NCBI RefSeq assembly: GCF_042920265.1
Contig: NZ_JBDQZI010000006.1
Location: forward strand, 1 to 64,000
Reading direction: 5' to 3'
DNA from: Lysinibacillus_B sp042920265
Lineage (GTDB): Bacteria; Bacillota; Bacilli; Bacillales_A; Planococcaceae
DNA: 64,000 nucleotides
The notes under the pieces: generated by a model
Databases searched by the model: none
What the model saw: only the letters and a program-made list of their open reading frames with translations
Told to the model about the DNA's origin: nothing
Shown here: positions 54,990 to 64,000 of the stretch, one piece after another
How the letters are laid out: each line of letters opens with the position of its first letter
Position numbering within the stretch: the first letter of the stretch is position 1
Program-made: the position numbers and the translations under genes

Positions 54990-57900
54990 TTACTTAATTT
55001 TCGCTAATACACCTTTTCCACCACGATAAAACTTCTCGTAGTTCACCTTCACACCATCATCTAAATCAATTTCAATTTCCTCTGCTGCAATTTCCGCTAA
55101 ACGCTTATCAAACTCACGAAGCTCGTCAATTTTCTTCTCAAACGATACTTTCTCTGCATTTAGCTTCTTCTTATCTGCTGCACTTAAATTTGGATTCACT
55201 AAACGATTGTCTAAGTCCACAATTTCTTGCTGGTACTTTGCCTGCATTTCCTGTAAATGCTCGAAGCGAATTGTTGCCATTGTGCTTGGTGTGTAACGGT
55301 GCATGTAAATTAACGTACGAAGACCTTTTTGCTTACCTGAATCTACTAGCCAGTAAATCGGGCGTTTTTGATACATTTTGCAATGATCTGTGAAAAATTC
55401 GTCCATGAAGTATCGGCGAATGCGTGATTCGGCATCTTCTCCACTTTTCATTTCAAGCGCTTCTGCAATCCAGTATAAATTTTTATCAGTATCTACTGGA
55501 GAAAAAATGCTATTTAGAAACTTTCGGAAAAGGGTAATAATATCATTTTCAAGATAACCTTTTTCTGAAAAATTGATATAGTCTTTGCCTTCAAAATTTA
55601 TTTTTTCGTGATAGTAACGCCCAAATAAACATCCAATAAAATAAGACATTATGGATTTTACTTCAGTTAATAAATCTCTTTCCAAGAATTCCAAATCATA
55701 CTTTGGAGTAATTGGTGATATTTCCTCACTAGAAATACCATACGTTTGATTAATAATTCTATTAATAATATTACTATTTTCATTTAACATGTTTTTCTTT
55801 ATAGCAATCTCAGATAAATAATTTTCATAGACAACAGCTAAATTTGATTCGTTAGATACACAACATATTGGATTTCCAACAAAATCTAACGAGGTCTCTT
55901 TATAATCCCAATCTTCTTTTGTTATCTGTATATTTTCAAGCACTTTTTCTTCTATAATTTGTCTATTTATAATAGAAAAATTAGCTATCGGCATATTTCT
56001 AACATCTTTAACTTGTAAACTTATAGTTGGATTAAGAACAGCAGCAATATATTGGTATAAATTACTGTTTAGAATCCCTAAATATAATTTCAAATCATTG
56101 TCATCTTTCAGGAAAATTGATGATCCGGTTACATCAAATGTCGCTATTTCAGGAAGAACTCTAAAACTTGGAGCATTGGTTGTTATAAGCCCCCATGTTA
56201 TCCCCTTTTTATACCATAAATACTCAGGGATAATCCTACTAATTTTATCTTTTTTATAATGTTCTCTAGCTTCTTTTGACCAATTTACTATATGTTCTAA
56301 GTTTCCGTACCATTTACGGTAACCCCCACCTTTTGCATAAGGTAGCCACTTTTTATCTTTACCAATTGTATTTTTATCAACTTCCCAAAAATAACGCATA
56401 TATTTATCATTATTTCCAGTTTTATTTTGTCCATCTGATATTGTATATTCCTCTAACAAAGTATTTCTAAATATTTTCCGAATGCTTTCTGGAACCCAAT
56501 AAACTATTGGATTATCCGGAATTTGTTTAAATTTATTTTGACTAAACAAATAATAGTTACTATTTTTACCTACTAAAAAATCTTTCTCTTTATCCTTGGG
56601 ATTTTTACTCTCAACTAATTTGTAATATTTCCCCTTAACCTCATTTATAAAATAGTTTCTTAAAATAAATGTTGTTGTTTGTACAATTTCACCATTTACT
56701 TCCTCAAATGCGCGTGCGCCTAAATGTAACATAGAATCAATAAAATATTTTTCTAAAACTTTCTTTCTTATATTAGAAAAAGTTGAAAGGAACATCCATG
56801 AGTGTTGATTAATAGACGCGTGTATTCCATTACTTTTTCTGTAATGTTCAACTTCCAAAAATGCTGCAAATAAATCTATTTTAGAAAGAGGATATTCTTT
56901 ACTTAAATAATTTGATAAAGACTCCGACATCTTCCTTAGACCCATATAAGGAGGATTCATGACCACAACATCATACTCATTCCTCATAATTTTCGTTTGA
57001 TGAATCAATGCTGGCAACACTTGCTTCACGATTTCATGCTGTTCTCCATAAAACAAATCATGAACAGGATTATTGGCAATTTGCTCAAGTCTTTCTTCAA
57101 TAAACGTGATTTCACGCTCTTTAATATTGATTAACGAACCGTATGTTTTCGCATTATAATATTGCTCAAAGAAAGCTTTTACTTGGTTATAGCGTTCACC
57201 CACATCTTCTTGTGCAATATAGGCAATGACCTCCTCCGAAATATGATTCGTTTCTTGAATCGATGCTAAGTTCAATTTAATGCCTTCACGTTCGATGCTA
57301 CGTAAGAAACGTTTTGAATAAGAAGTTGCTTTCATCACAACAGCAAATGCAGCAAGCTGATACGCGCGATCATCGATGTCTAAGCCGTATAAGTTATTCT
57401 CTAAAATTAATCGTGGAATGTCGCGCTCTGGATAGCCACATTTTCCGTAAATTTCATGGAACACTTCAAAGGCATAAACTAAAATATGTCCACTTCCCAT
57501 TGCTGGATCGAGTAGTTTAATGTCCTCTACTTTTAATTCTTTATTCACATACGGCGAAATTTTTTCATGGAAATCTTCTTCCTCATGCTTAATGAAGTAT
57601 TCCCAATTGTTAATTAAATCCTCGTCTTCTCGATGTGCCTCTGTCCAGTAACGTCCGAGCGAATTTTGTACCATGTATTGGACAATCCACTTTGGTGTAA
57701 ATAACTGTGTCGCAAATGGAATTTCTTCTTTTTTATACTTCGACTTTTGTGCAAATACGCGGTCTTTTTCTTCAGCAATATAATATTGGTATAGCCAACC
57801 GATTACTTCAATCTCTGAAAAGCTTTCTGTTAACTCTTCATTTTGTACAAGTGTTTTAATAATCGATTCCGCATCTAATAAAAAGTCTGGCAGTAGTAAC

Positions 57901-58418
57901 TCTGTATAATCTTGAATTCTTTCAAACATAAACGGCAAAATAGTGTTTAACTCATTGCATTGTGCAACAAACAAGTGTCGGAACGCCGCTTCTGTATCAC
58001 CAGTATTAATTAACTCACGTATTTTCGTCTCATCAACCTCTAAATCCATCGTATCGTATTCAAATAAAATATCAGGATCTACTCGTCCAACAGTACTTGA
58101 TAATACATTAACCTTCTCCGGTAAAAAATCATGTACTTCCATATAGCGAATCGCAATAATTCGGTTAAACCATGTATAAGCAATTTCCTCTACTAATTGC
58201 TTGTAACCTTTTTGCTCTAACTGCTTTTGTAATGCCGTAAATGCCGACTTCATCGATAACGGGTATGTTTGTTCATTAATCAATAATTGTCCAAACTGCT
58301 CTTTGATATGTAACCCATTCTTTTCATCAATGCCATATGCATATGCTTTTGTTTGAACTTGCTCAATTAACTTTCGACGAGACCATGTTGCAAAGTTTTT
58401 CAGTGCTGTTTTATTCAT
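54990..58418 (-). CDS. pglX: PglX, BREX adenine-specific DNA methyltransferase
   Basis: A 1142-residue N6-adenine methyltransferase. It has the AdoMet motif DPAMGSGHILVYAF near residue 303 and the catalytic VVMNPPYMGL near 485, with a long C-terminal target-recognition and coiled part (SAADKKKLNAEKVSFEKKID). In BREX it marks host DNA at a non-palindromic site. The ATG at 58418 matches the usual MNKTALKNFATW start; the GTG at 58430 is inside the AGAGGTG site. The middle (about 600-900) is more AT-rich than the rest, which fits exchange of the recognition part between systems. Confidence 0.94.
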   Translation of the reverse strand: MNKTALKNFATWSRRKLIEQVQTKAYAYGIDEKNGLHIKEQFGQLLINEQTYPLSMKSAFTALQKQLEQKGYKQLVEEIAYTWFNRIIAIRYMEVHDFLPEKVNVLSSTVGRVDPDILFEYDTMDLEVDETKIRELINTGDTEAAFRHLFVAQCNELNTILPFMFERIQDYTELLLPDFLLDAESIIKTLVQNEELTESFSEIEVIGWLYQYYIAEEKDRVFAQKSKYKKEEIPFATQLFTPKWIVQYMVQNSLGRYWTEAHREDEDLINNWEYFIKHEEEDFHEKISPYVNKELKVEDIKLLDPAMGSGHILVYAFEVFHEIYGKCGYPERDIPRLILENNLYGLDIDDRAYQLAAFAVVMKATSYSKRFLRSIEREGIKLNLASIQETNHISEEVIAYIAQEDVGERYNQVKAFFEQYYNAKTYGSLINIKEREITFIEERLEQIANNPVHDLFYGEQHEIVKQVLPALIHQTKIMRNEYDVVVMNPPYMGLRKMSESLSNYLSKEYPLSKIDLFAAFLEVEHYRKSNGIHASINQHSWMFLSTFSNIRKKVLEKYFIDSMLHLGARAFEEVNGEIVQTTTFILRNYFINEVKGKYYKLVESKNPKDKEKDFLVGKNSNYYLFSQNKFKQIPDNPIVYWVPESIRKIFRNTLLEEYTISDGQNKTGNNDKYMRYFWEVDKNTIGKDKKWLPYAKGGGYRKWYGNLEHIVNWSKEAREHYKKDKISRIIPEYLWYKKGITWGLITTNAPSFRVLPEIATFDVTGSSIFLKDDNDLKLYLGILNSNLYQYIAAVLNPTISLQVKDVRNMPIANFSIINRQIIEEKVLENIQITKEDWDYKETSLDFVGNPICCVSNESNLAVVYENYLSEIAIKKNMLNENSNIINRIINQTYGISSEEISPITPKYDLEFLERDLLTEVKSIMSYFIGCLFGRYYHEKINFEGKDYINFSEKGYLENDIITLFRKFLNSIFSPVDTDKNLYWIAEALEMKSGEDAESRIRRYFMDEFFTDHCKMYQKRPIYWLVDSGKQKGLRTLIYMHRYTPSTMATIRFEHLQEMQAKYQQEIVDLDNRLVNPNLSAADKKKLNAEKVSFEKKIDELREFDKRLAEIAAEEIEIDLDDGVKVNYEKFYRGGKGVLAKIK

Positions 58419-58444
58419 ACATTTATTCACCTCTTCTAAGGAAA

Positions 58445-58463
58445 GGAAGGGAAAATCCCTTCC
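58445..58463 (-). terminator. small hairpin between brxC and pglX
   Basis: GGAAGGGA and TCCCTTCC pair around a three-base loop, six bases past the brxC stop. It precedes the pglX ribosome site. It could be a weak stop or protect the upstream RNA end. Confidence 0.55.
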
Positions 58464-58469
58464 TCCCTT

Positions 58470-61400
58470 TTATAATTCAAATTTTAACGCATTATCTTTT
58501 AATTCTTTTAATAGCTGCTGCTTTAATTGTGCTAACACATCATCTAACTCTGATTGTGTTTGAATTTCCGTTTTACTTAACATGTTGTGTAATGCGTGTG
58601 ACGAAATTACTTTTGTTCCCTTTTCTCGTACAACTGGTGGTGGCGTTGCAGCTTCAGATGGTGGTAGCTCTCCGCTCGGTGGCTGTACAGAGCGAATTAA
58701 CTCATCCTCTTTTTCTTTTGCGGCTTGTTGAATACTTGCTGTCACATCACGAAGCTCGTTTAATTTCATTTTAATAAGCATCAAACTGTCCGCTGCTAGT
58801 AGCTGCTGTTGCGTGTGTGTAAAGCGTGACATTTTTTCTGAAATAAATGTGCTAACTGTATCATTATTTGAATAGAACTCTTGCAGCTCCTGTAATTTTT
58901 GCTCAAGCTGAACAATTTGTGTCGCCACAATGTTTTTATACGCCGTTACTTCATCTTCAATTGCTTGCTGTAGCTTTTCCATTTTTTCAGGGATTTTATG
59001 AATATCCTTATATGGCTGTGGCTTCACTAAAATGTCTGTTAATTCTTTCTTTAGTGATTTCACTTTATCTGATTCAGTATGCGTTAAATCCGTTTGAATT
59101 GAACTTAAATATTGAACAGCTTCATCAAACCGTTTAATTAGTGAACCTAAATAGAAATCTGTTAAATCCTCTAATTGTTCTTGCGCATCAATTAAATCAT
59201 CCTCTGCATCAATGAACGAGTTCACAAGCTGCTCAGGATCGCGAATTTGCATCAGTCGTTTTATGTCATTTGAAATAGCAATCACTTTTGCATATTCTGG
59301 ATACGGATAACTTGGTGAATTGTGTTGCTGATAGTGCAACGTTATTTTTTCAAGCGGCTCATTAAAGTGTTTCTCCATTGCAGTTGTTAATGCATTTGCA
59401 AATTCTTGATACGAGTCACCCCCATCAAGACGGCCAAATAACTTTTTATATAACAACATAAAATCTTTTCGTACTTTCGGATCCACTTCTACTTCTGGTA
59501 CGACACGAATTGTATCGCGATCTGTTACGCGATTTAATTTCGTATAAAAATCTGCGGCATTTGCCGGGCTAAACAGCTCATCTGTAATTGTAAATTTCAC
59601 TTTGTTATCGTGCATTAATGCTAGTAAAATACCGATCGTGTCATGCTCCGTCCAGCCATATGGCACTTGACTATACTTTTCTAATACGTCTTTTAATGAC
59701 GGCTTTTGATGTGAACGAATCAATTCCTCTAAGTAACGTAATACCGCATCGTAAGCACGTTTATTACCTATTGTATCTAAGAGGCCCTGTTGAATTCCTT
59801 GCTCATATATACGCTTCCATTCCGAGATTACATTTTTCATTGGAATTGGCTCATCAATATATTCTAAATATTTATATGTGTTTTGCACGAGCATTTCAAA
59901 TGCGTCATTGACTTGCTTTTCAAAGTTGCCTCTGAAAGTACGCTCCTGCATTTGAATATAGAAAGTCGCTGTTTCACATGCTTTTGATAATAGTTCTTTC
60001 GCTTTTAGATCGTAATCATCGACACTTGCTAATTTCGCGTCATAAATGCGGTGCTGTGCCTGTGTCGTACTCGGATTGCGCTTAGCTGATACGTAACGAC
60101 GAATTTGCTCTGATAAACGAATCGCTTCTTCTGCCTCTGCAATCAGGTTCTCATTTAAATGAATAACCATTTGTCCTTCATTTGCTTGTAGTGCGGCTTC
60201 TGTTGGCGAAATACCACTCGTAATAATTTGCATTGTCAGTGGATATTTCATATTCGATTTTGAATAATTGTCAAAGCGCTTATTATACTCAAAAACAAAA
60301 CCGTTGCTATTTGTAAATTTCGTTTTTTTGTAGTTTTCAGTGAAAAACGTATCCGCTAAATTTTCTTTAATCGTCGTCATATTGACGTCAACGTTTTGAA
60401 TTTCACTATTAATTTCTTGCTCTTCATCAGAAAGGAAAGAATATGTGCCATCTGCATGCTTTTCAATAAACAACGCTCGCTCTAAACGATTAAGTGATTC
60501 TTTAATTGCGATCTCATTTTGCTCCGCATCAATTTTTGTTAATAATAATGCGGCAATGTTACTTGGTATAGCTTGAATATGGTCGATTCCTTTAATTAAA
60601 TACAGCACCTTTAGAATGTCCACATCAGCTTCTAACAGCCCTTCGTTATTCGCTGCTCGATTTTCTGCCTTTGAAATCGTTTGCACAATTGTGGACTCTA
60701 AGTGTTGACGAATTGTTGGATAAAATTCTGCCATCGTTACAAGCGTCCCTAGCTCATCATCATTATGTTTAATCCCGGCTTCTTGGAATGACTTCAGTAA
60801 TGAACGTTCCCCGCGCGATGCATACGAACTACCTTCACCATGAACACCGATTTTTTCAAGAACAGCTTGTAACAATTCAACTTGGTACGGCACAAATGGA
60901 TACATTGCCACAAACTCTTCTGTCGAACGATACGCTGAACGATATTGTGTTTTCTCTTTATCAAACGATAAACGGTTACGAATAAGCTGTGCATTTGGCT
61001 CATAGATCGCCTCTAAAGTTTTTACAGCTGTATCATTCTTTTCTAATAAACGACGCTTTAACACTTCATCTGTATCTGAGCTTGATAAATTAATACGTGT
61101 TTTAAAGCGCCCTTGAATTTTTGAAAAGCTTGTTGTATCAACGATATTTGCAACCGATTTAATGCTTTCTTGTGATGTAATAGCAATCCATGCTTGCCCA
61201 TTTGTTGCAGCACCAATTTCTTCAACCGAATTTTGTAAATCGAGCATTAAGCTATTGTCTGTACCGATATATTGCCCAACTTCATCGATTAAAAAGACAA
61301 GACGATAATCTGCACCTTTTGACTGGCAATACTCTGCAATGAGTTTTCCTAGCTCTTTTGCTGAAATACTAAACTCTTTTTGTGCGTTACGTACCATAAA

Positions 61401-62066
61401 GTCTGCAGACACTTCGTCATAGCCAATTTCAGTCAATCCTGCGATTATTTTTCCAAAACGCACACGGAATTTTTTACGGTACTCTTTCCAAGTTTCGCCA
61501 TACAACTCTTCAATTTTACTCGTAAAAGCAAGATACTTCCCTTCATGTTCTAATTGACGCTCAAAATCAGCCACCCAAAGTGTTCGTGAATAACCTATAT
61601 GCTCATTAAAAATGCGTAAAATAATTTCAATGATACTTTCCTTACTACTACGTGTTGCATTCGTACTTGCTTCAGAACCAACGTTGAACAGGATCGCATC
61701 GGACGGTTTCGTACCAATTTGACGCATTAGTGTTAATAACGTTTCATCCTTAATTTTATCCGCAAAGTATTCAAACGGCGCTCGTCCTTTTATTTCTTCG
61801 TTATCTAATAAATACGAGAGGATTTTTAAGAAGTGTGATTTACCTGATCCGAAGAATCCCGAAATCCATACGCCGACATCCTTTGTTGGCACTTTATAAA
61901 CTGCTTCATAGTTTTTATAGAATTCTTTTAAGCTATTTAAAATTTCATCTGTTACGACGTATTCTCTTAGCTCTGTATAAATCGTCTCTTCATCAATTTG
62001 TCCAGCTTGTACGACTCCATTAATTGGACGATTAATATCTTCTTTAAAAATTTGTTTAATAATCAT
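58470..62066 (-). CDS. brxC: BrxC, BREX large ATPase
   Basis: A 1198-residue P-loop ATPase (BrxC/PglY type). Walker A is SGFFGSGKSHFL at 69-80; LVFLIDEVGQYIG near residue 267 is the Walker B. The C-terminal half has coiled coils and a Pro-rich linker (QPPSGELPPSEAATPPPVV near 1130). BrxC is essential for BREX defence and modification and may bind the BREX complex to DNA. The ATG at 62066 has AGGAG eight bases upstream and gives the family's usual first residues (MIIKQIFKED). It starts 12 bases after the brxB stop. Confidence 0.93.
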   Translation of the reverse strand: MIIKQIFKEDINRPINGVVQAGQIDEETIYTELREYVVTDEILNSLKEFYKNYEAVYKVPTKDVGVWISGFFGSGKSHFLKILSYLLDNEEIKGRAPFEYFADKIKDETLLTLMRQIGTKPSDAILFNVGSEASTNATRSSKESIIEIILRIFNEHIGYSRTLWVADFERQLEHEGKYLAFTSKIEELYGETWKEYRKKFRVRFGKIIAGLTEIGYDEVSADFMVRNAQKEFSISAKELGKLIAEYCQSKGADYRLVFLIDEVGQYIGTDNSLMLDLQNSVEEIGAATNGQAWIAITSQESIKSVANIVDTTSFSKIQGRFKTRINLSSSDTDEVLKRRLLEKNDTAVKTLEAIYEPNAQLIRNRLSFDKEKTQYRSAYRSTEEFVAMYPFVPYQVELLQAVLEKIGVHGEGSSYASRGERSLLKSFQEAGIKHNDDELGTLVTMAEFYPTIRQHLESTIVQTISKAENRAANNEGLLEADVDILKVLYLIKGIDHIQAIPSNIAALLLTKIDAEQNEIAIKESLNRLERALFIEKHADGTYSFLSDEEQEINSEIQNVDVNMTTIKENLADTFFTENYKKTKFTNSNGFVFEYNKRFDNYSKSNMKYPLTMQIITSGISPTEAALQANEGQMVIHLNENLIAEAEEAIRLSEQIRRYVSAKRNPSTTQAQHRIYDAKLASVDDYDLKAKELLSKACETATFYIQMQERTFRGNFEKQVNDAFEMLVQNTYKYLEYIDEPIPMKNVISEWKRIYEQGIQQGLLDTIGNKRAYDAVLRYLEELIRSHQKPSLKDVLEKYSQVPYGWTEHDTIGILLALMHDNKVKFTITDELFSPANAADFYTKLNRVTDRDTIRVVPEVEVDPKVRKDFMLLYKKLFGRLDGGDSYQEFANALTTAMEKHFNEPLEKITLHYQQHNSPSYPYPEYAKVIAISNDIKRLMQIRDPEQLVNSFIDAEDDLIDAQEQLEDLTDFYLGSLIKRFDEAVQYLSSIQTDLTHTESDKVKSLKKELTDILVKPQPYKDIHKIPEKMEKLQQAIEDEVTAYKNIVATQIVQLEQKLQELQEFYSNNDTVSTFISEKMSRFTHTQQQLLAADSLMLIKMKLNELRDVTASIQQAAKEKEDELIRSVQPPSGELPPSEAATPPPVVREKGTKVISSHALHNMLSKTEIQTQSELDDVLAQLKQQLLKELKDNALKFEL

Positions 62067-62077
62067 TCGACACACTC

Positions 62078-62617
62078 CTATGAAATTCGTGTAATTTGAT
62101 ATTCATCTTCATGACGGAATTGATTGTATAATCGCAAATCAAGCCCTGTAAAATGCCCTGGATAAAATAAAATAAGTGGCGTTCTATATGCATGATTCGA
62201 TAGCTTTTTTAACAAATGACTTGAACGAATAAATGGATGTACAGTGCCAACACCTGTGATAAAGATTAGCTCTGCATCATCAGCTTGCTCAATAAAACTG
62301 TCTACAAGCAATGTACGATCTTCAAGTACCGTTTGAATGGCCTGTGATAATTCTTCATATCCTTCTTCATCGGCCAGTTCAATTAATTCCTCTAAGTCTT
62401 CTTCAAACATCGTAAGTAAAAATTGAAAAAGGTTAATTTCTTTAATATTTAATGGCGAACGCTTTAATAGTCCTTCTATGTATGTACGGACAATTAGTTC
62501 ATCTTCTGCTGGATAATCCAACACGAAATGTGGAATCTCACTCCCAATACCAGTTGGTTTCGTGAAGCCATCTTGATGAATGCGCGTTTCTAATTGCTCT
62601 AATCTTTTATAAATCAT
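62078..62617 (-). CDS. brxB: BrxB, BREX protein of the DUF1788 family
   Basis: A 179-residue protein with the BrxB/DUF1788 marks: IPHFVLDYPAEDELIVRTYI early, IFITGVGTVHPFIRSSHLL late and the ending PLILFYPGHFTGLDLRLYNQ. Its biochemical role is not known; it helps to assemble the BREX complex. The ATG at 62617 overlaps the brxA end by 11 bases, so the two are coupled. Confidence 0.92.
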   Translation of the reverse strand: MIYKRLEQLETRIHQDGFTKPTGIGSEIPHFVLDYPAEDELIVRTYIEGLLKRSPLNIKEINLFQFLLTMFEEDLEELIELADEEGYEELSQAIQTVLEDRTLLVDSFIEQADDAELIFITGVGTVHPFIRSSHLLKKLSNHAYRTPLILFYPGHFTGLDLRLYNQFRHEDEYQITRIS

Positions 62618-63218
62618 CAATTTCTACACCTGCCTGTAATGTAATCATTGCATGTAATAAGCTGTCTTGTTTTGCAGCGTAATCTTTTAATTGTTTACTG
62701 ACGTATAATGGTGTAATGACGTAAACACCCTCATTTAGTTCAATTATACCACCATCACTGTAAAATAATAAAAGTGCATTATTCACTTTCTTCTTTGAAA
62801 TGTGGCTCCATTTCAACACTTTTTCAGATTGTTGCTCTTTTTCTTCCATAAATGATTGAAGATGTCCTAAAACAAATTGCTTATTTTTTTGCTGATAGCG
62901 GTAAATAATCAACTCGTAAAAGTTTTCATATGCATAACGATATGTCTTCAAAATTGTATATAAAATCAATGCTTTTTTATCGTACTTTGTGCCGTTCAAA
63001 TACAGATTTCTCAATTCGGGTGTTAAACTGCTCGCTCGCTTGAACACGATTTGAAATCGTTTCTGTAAAGCAGCTTGCGTCTTTACAAAAAACGGATTTT
63101 CATTTAACACACTTTCCCTGATTTCATCGCGCGTTAACCCTTGATCTAATAAATTTAATACATATTCAATATCTTGCTGATACCAACGTTCTCCGCCTAG
63201 TCCTGAAGAATATTCCAT
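62607..63218 (-). CDS. brxA: BrxA, BREX protein of the DUF1819 family
   Basis: A 203-residue protein with the BrxA/DUF1819 pattern: EYSSGLGGERWYQQDIEYVL at the start, RFQIVFKRASSLTPELRNLY in the middle and a winged-helix end. BrxA folds like NusB and can bind DNA. It is the first gene of the operon. GGAGG lies nine bases before its ATG, and a promoter is 30 bases further up. Confidence 0.94.
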   Translation of the reverse strand: MEYSSGLGGERWYQQDIEYVLNLLDQGLTRDEIRESVLNENPFFVKTQAALQKRFQIVFKRASSLTPELRNLYLNGTKYDKKALILYTILKTYRYAYENFYELIIYRYQQKNKQFVLGHLQSFMEEKEQQSEKVLKWSHISKKKVNNALLLFYSDGGIIELNEGVYVITPLYVSKQLKDYAAKQDSLLHAMITLQAGVEIDDL

Positions 63219-63248
63219 AGTATGACCTCCAGTTTTGTTCTTCTTTCT

Positions 63249-63280
63249 ATTATAGCTATTTATCCAAGAAATAAAAAATT
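63249..63280 (-). promoter_or_regulatory. BREX promoter
   Basis: Leftward, a perfect TATAAT (63249-63254) lies 17 bases after a weak T-rich -35 (TTTTTA). Transcription should begin near 63242. A TTGACT lies further up and may be a second -35 for another start. Confidence 0.55.
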
Positions 63281-63483
63281 GATATTAAAGTCAAACTATT
63301 AAGTTGCTAAACATTACTCGCTTAATTCTGTAAGTGCCTCGTAGACTAAAGCATTTCAAAAAATTTTTTTCAAAAACTGAAAAAAAATCTACTTTCTCCT
63401 ATTCGAATATAACAAGCCCTCTGTTATTATATTTCAAATTCAATTAGCTGCACCTCAATGCAGTGGAAAGGAGTATTTTTCAA

Positions 63484-63690
63484 ATGAAAGAACATATGGA
63501 AATGATAGAGCAACAAGTCGACTTCCCTATTGAATGGATGGATTTGAAAACAGCGGCGAAATATGTAGGCGTTTCTTATAAGACACTACTAAGCTTTCGA
63601 GTTATGGGATTAGAGATCACTGAAATAGGGCGTATTCGTCGTGTCTCTAAAACAACTCTCGACAATTTTATGCGTGAACATAGTTTCTAA
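63484..63690 (+). CDS. xis-like: excisionase-like helix-turn-helix protein
   Basis: A 68-residue DNA-binding protein with the winged MerR/Xis-type helix-turn-helix: MDLKTAAKYVGVSYKTLLSF, then EIGRIRRVSKTTLDNFMREH. Such proteins direct an integrase towards excision. The ATG at 63484 is chosen because AAAGGAG lies ten bases before it; the GTG at 63463 lies within that site. The integrase starts 48 bases downstream in the same direction, so they are one unit. It is divergent from brxA. Confidence 0.82.
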   Translation: MKEHMEMIEQQVDFPIEWMDLKTAAKYVGVSYKTLLSFRVMGLEITEIGRIRRVSKTTLDNFMREHSF

Positions 63691-63738
63691 AACACGCTCA
63701 TGATGAAATCAATATTATTTATGGAGGAAATTTTAAAT

Positions 63739-64000
63739 ATGAAGCAAGTATCAAAAAAATATACACAAATCAAAGAATACAAATTAAAAAATGGAGAAAC
63801 AAAATATGGATTTACACTTTATTTAGGTGTCAATCCAGACACTGGTAATGATAAATCGGTAACACGTTCATCATTCAATACGGTAAAACAAGCAGAATTA
63901 GCAATTGATAAACTGAAGTATGAGTTCCGACTAGGAAGAAATCCTGAAAGCAACTTAAAAAAATTTAAAGAAGTATATGCTGAATGGGATGCACAATATA
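63739..64000 (+). CDS. int: tyrosine integrase, N-terminal part (runs off the window)
   Basis: The first 87 codons of an integrase. The N-terminus has the arm-binding pattern of phage and ICE integrases: KYTQIKEYKLKNGETKYGFT, then YLGVNPDTGNDKSVTRSSF and TVKQAELAIDKLKYEF. The core-binding domain has just begun (KKFKEVYAEWDAQY) when the window ends; the catalytic domain is not seen. GGAGG lies 11 bases before the ATG at 63739. With the excisionase it marks the right end of the mobile island. Confidence 0.85.
   Translation, partial: MKQVSKKYTQIKEYKLKNGETKYGFTLYLGVNPDTGNDKSVTRSSFNTVKQAELAIDKLKYEFRLGRNPESNLKKFKEVYAEWDAQY

Overview
The window looks like chromosome of a low-GC Gram-positive bacterium of the Bacillaceae/Planococcaceae, most like Lysinibacillus or Solibacillus. 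That is an inference from AT-rich codon use, strong AGGAGG-type ribosome sites, MASE3/NarL two-component genes, a CoiA family, a sporeformer-type dynamin set and GC-rich hairpin repeats of the kind scattered through such genomes. No rRNA, tRNA or CRISPR array was seen.

Left part (1-12.6 kb) reads as ordinary chromosome with scars. It holds repeat and gene-fragment debris (1-1.3 kb), a chemotaxis receptor, a degenerate kinase-like protein, a MASE3 histidine kinase with its NarL-type regulator, a GAF protein, an IS transposase remnant, and a TetR regulator divergent from a class II deacetylase and an NCS1 permease, with palindromic operators between them.

From about 12.6 kb to the right edge the window is an accessory, defence-rich island. 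Its left edge has an integrase 3' remnant followed at once by a 13-bp match to the 3' end of tmRNA (a common integration site). Its right edge has an excisionase-like gene and the start of a tyrosine integrase that runs off the window. Inside, left to right: (a) 12.8-21.5 kb, a leftward group of two helicases, a structured leader with its own promoter, a reverse transcriptase of the Abi/UG (DRT-like) type and a SEC-C protein with a nuclease-like motif; (b) 21.7-33.6 kb, two modules of the same plan (CoiA-like nuclease, then a variable payload, then a convergent 176-aa gene or its pseudogene), with payloads of a cold-shock/zinc-knuckle protein and of a zinc protein plus two ParB-like proteins; between them lies a degraded endonuclease operon; (c) 33.7-41.6 kb, a tightly coupled six-gene operon with three dynamin-like GTPases and three coiled-coil proteins; (d) 42-44.7 kb, small unrecognised genes, one apparently frameshifted; (e) 44.8-48.7 kb, a plasmid-like module: iteron-like repeats, a winged-helix Rep-like protein with a terminator-type attenuator in its leader, and a small DNA-binding protein; (f) 48.8-63.2 kb, a BREX operon brxA-brxB-brxC-pglX-pglZ-SNF2 helicase, with no brxL, ending in a PC4/YdbC-like gene whose only plausible start codon is ATC.

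How they may work together: BREX modifies self DNA and blocks phage; the reverse transcriptase and dynamin groups are likely extra anti-phage layers; the CoiA-like repeats may be exchange points for cargo; int/xis and the Rep-like module point to mobility. The best candidates for an undescribed system are the helicase-helicase-RNA-RT-nuclease group, the six-gene dynamin operon, and the CoiA-framed cassettes.
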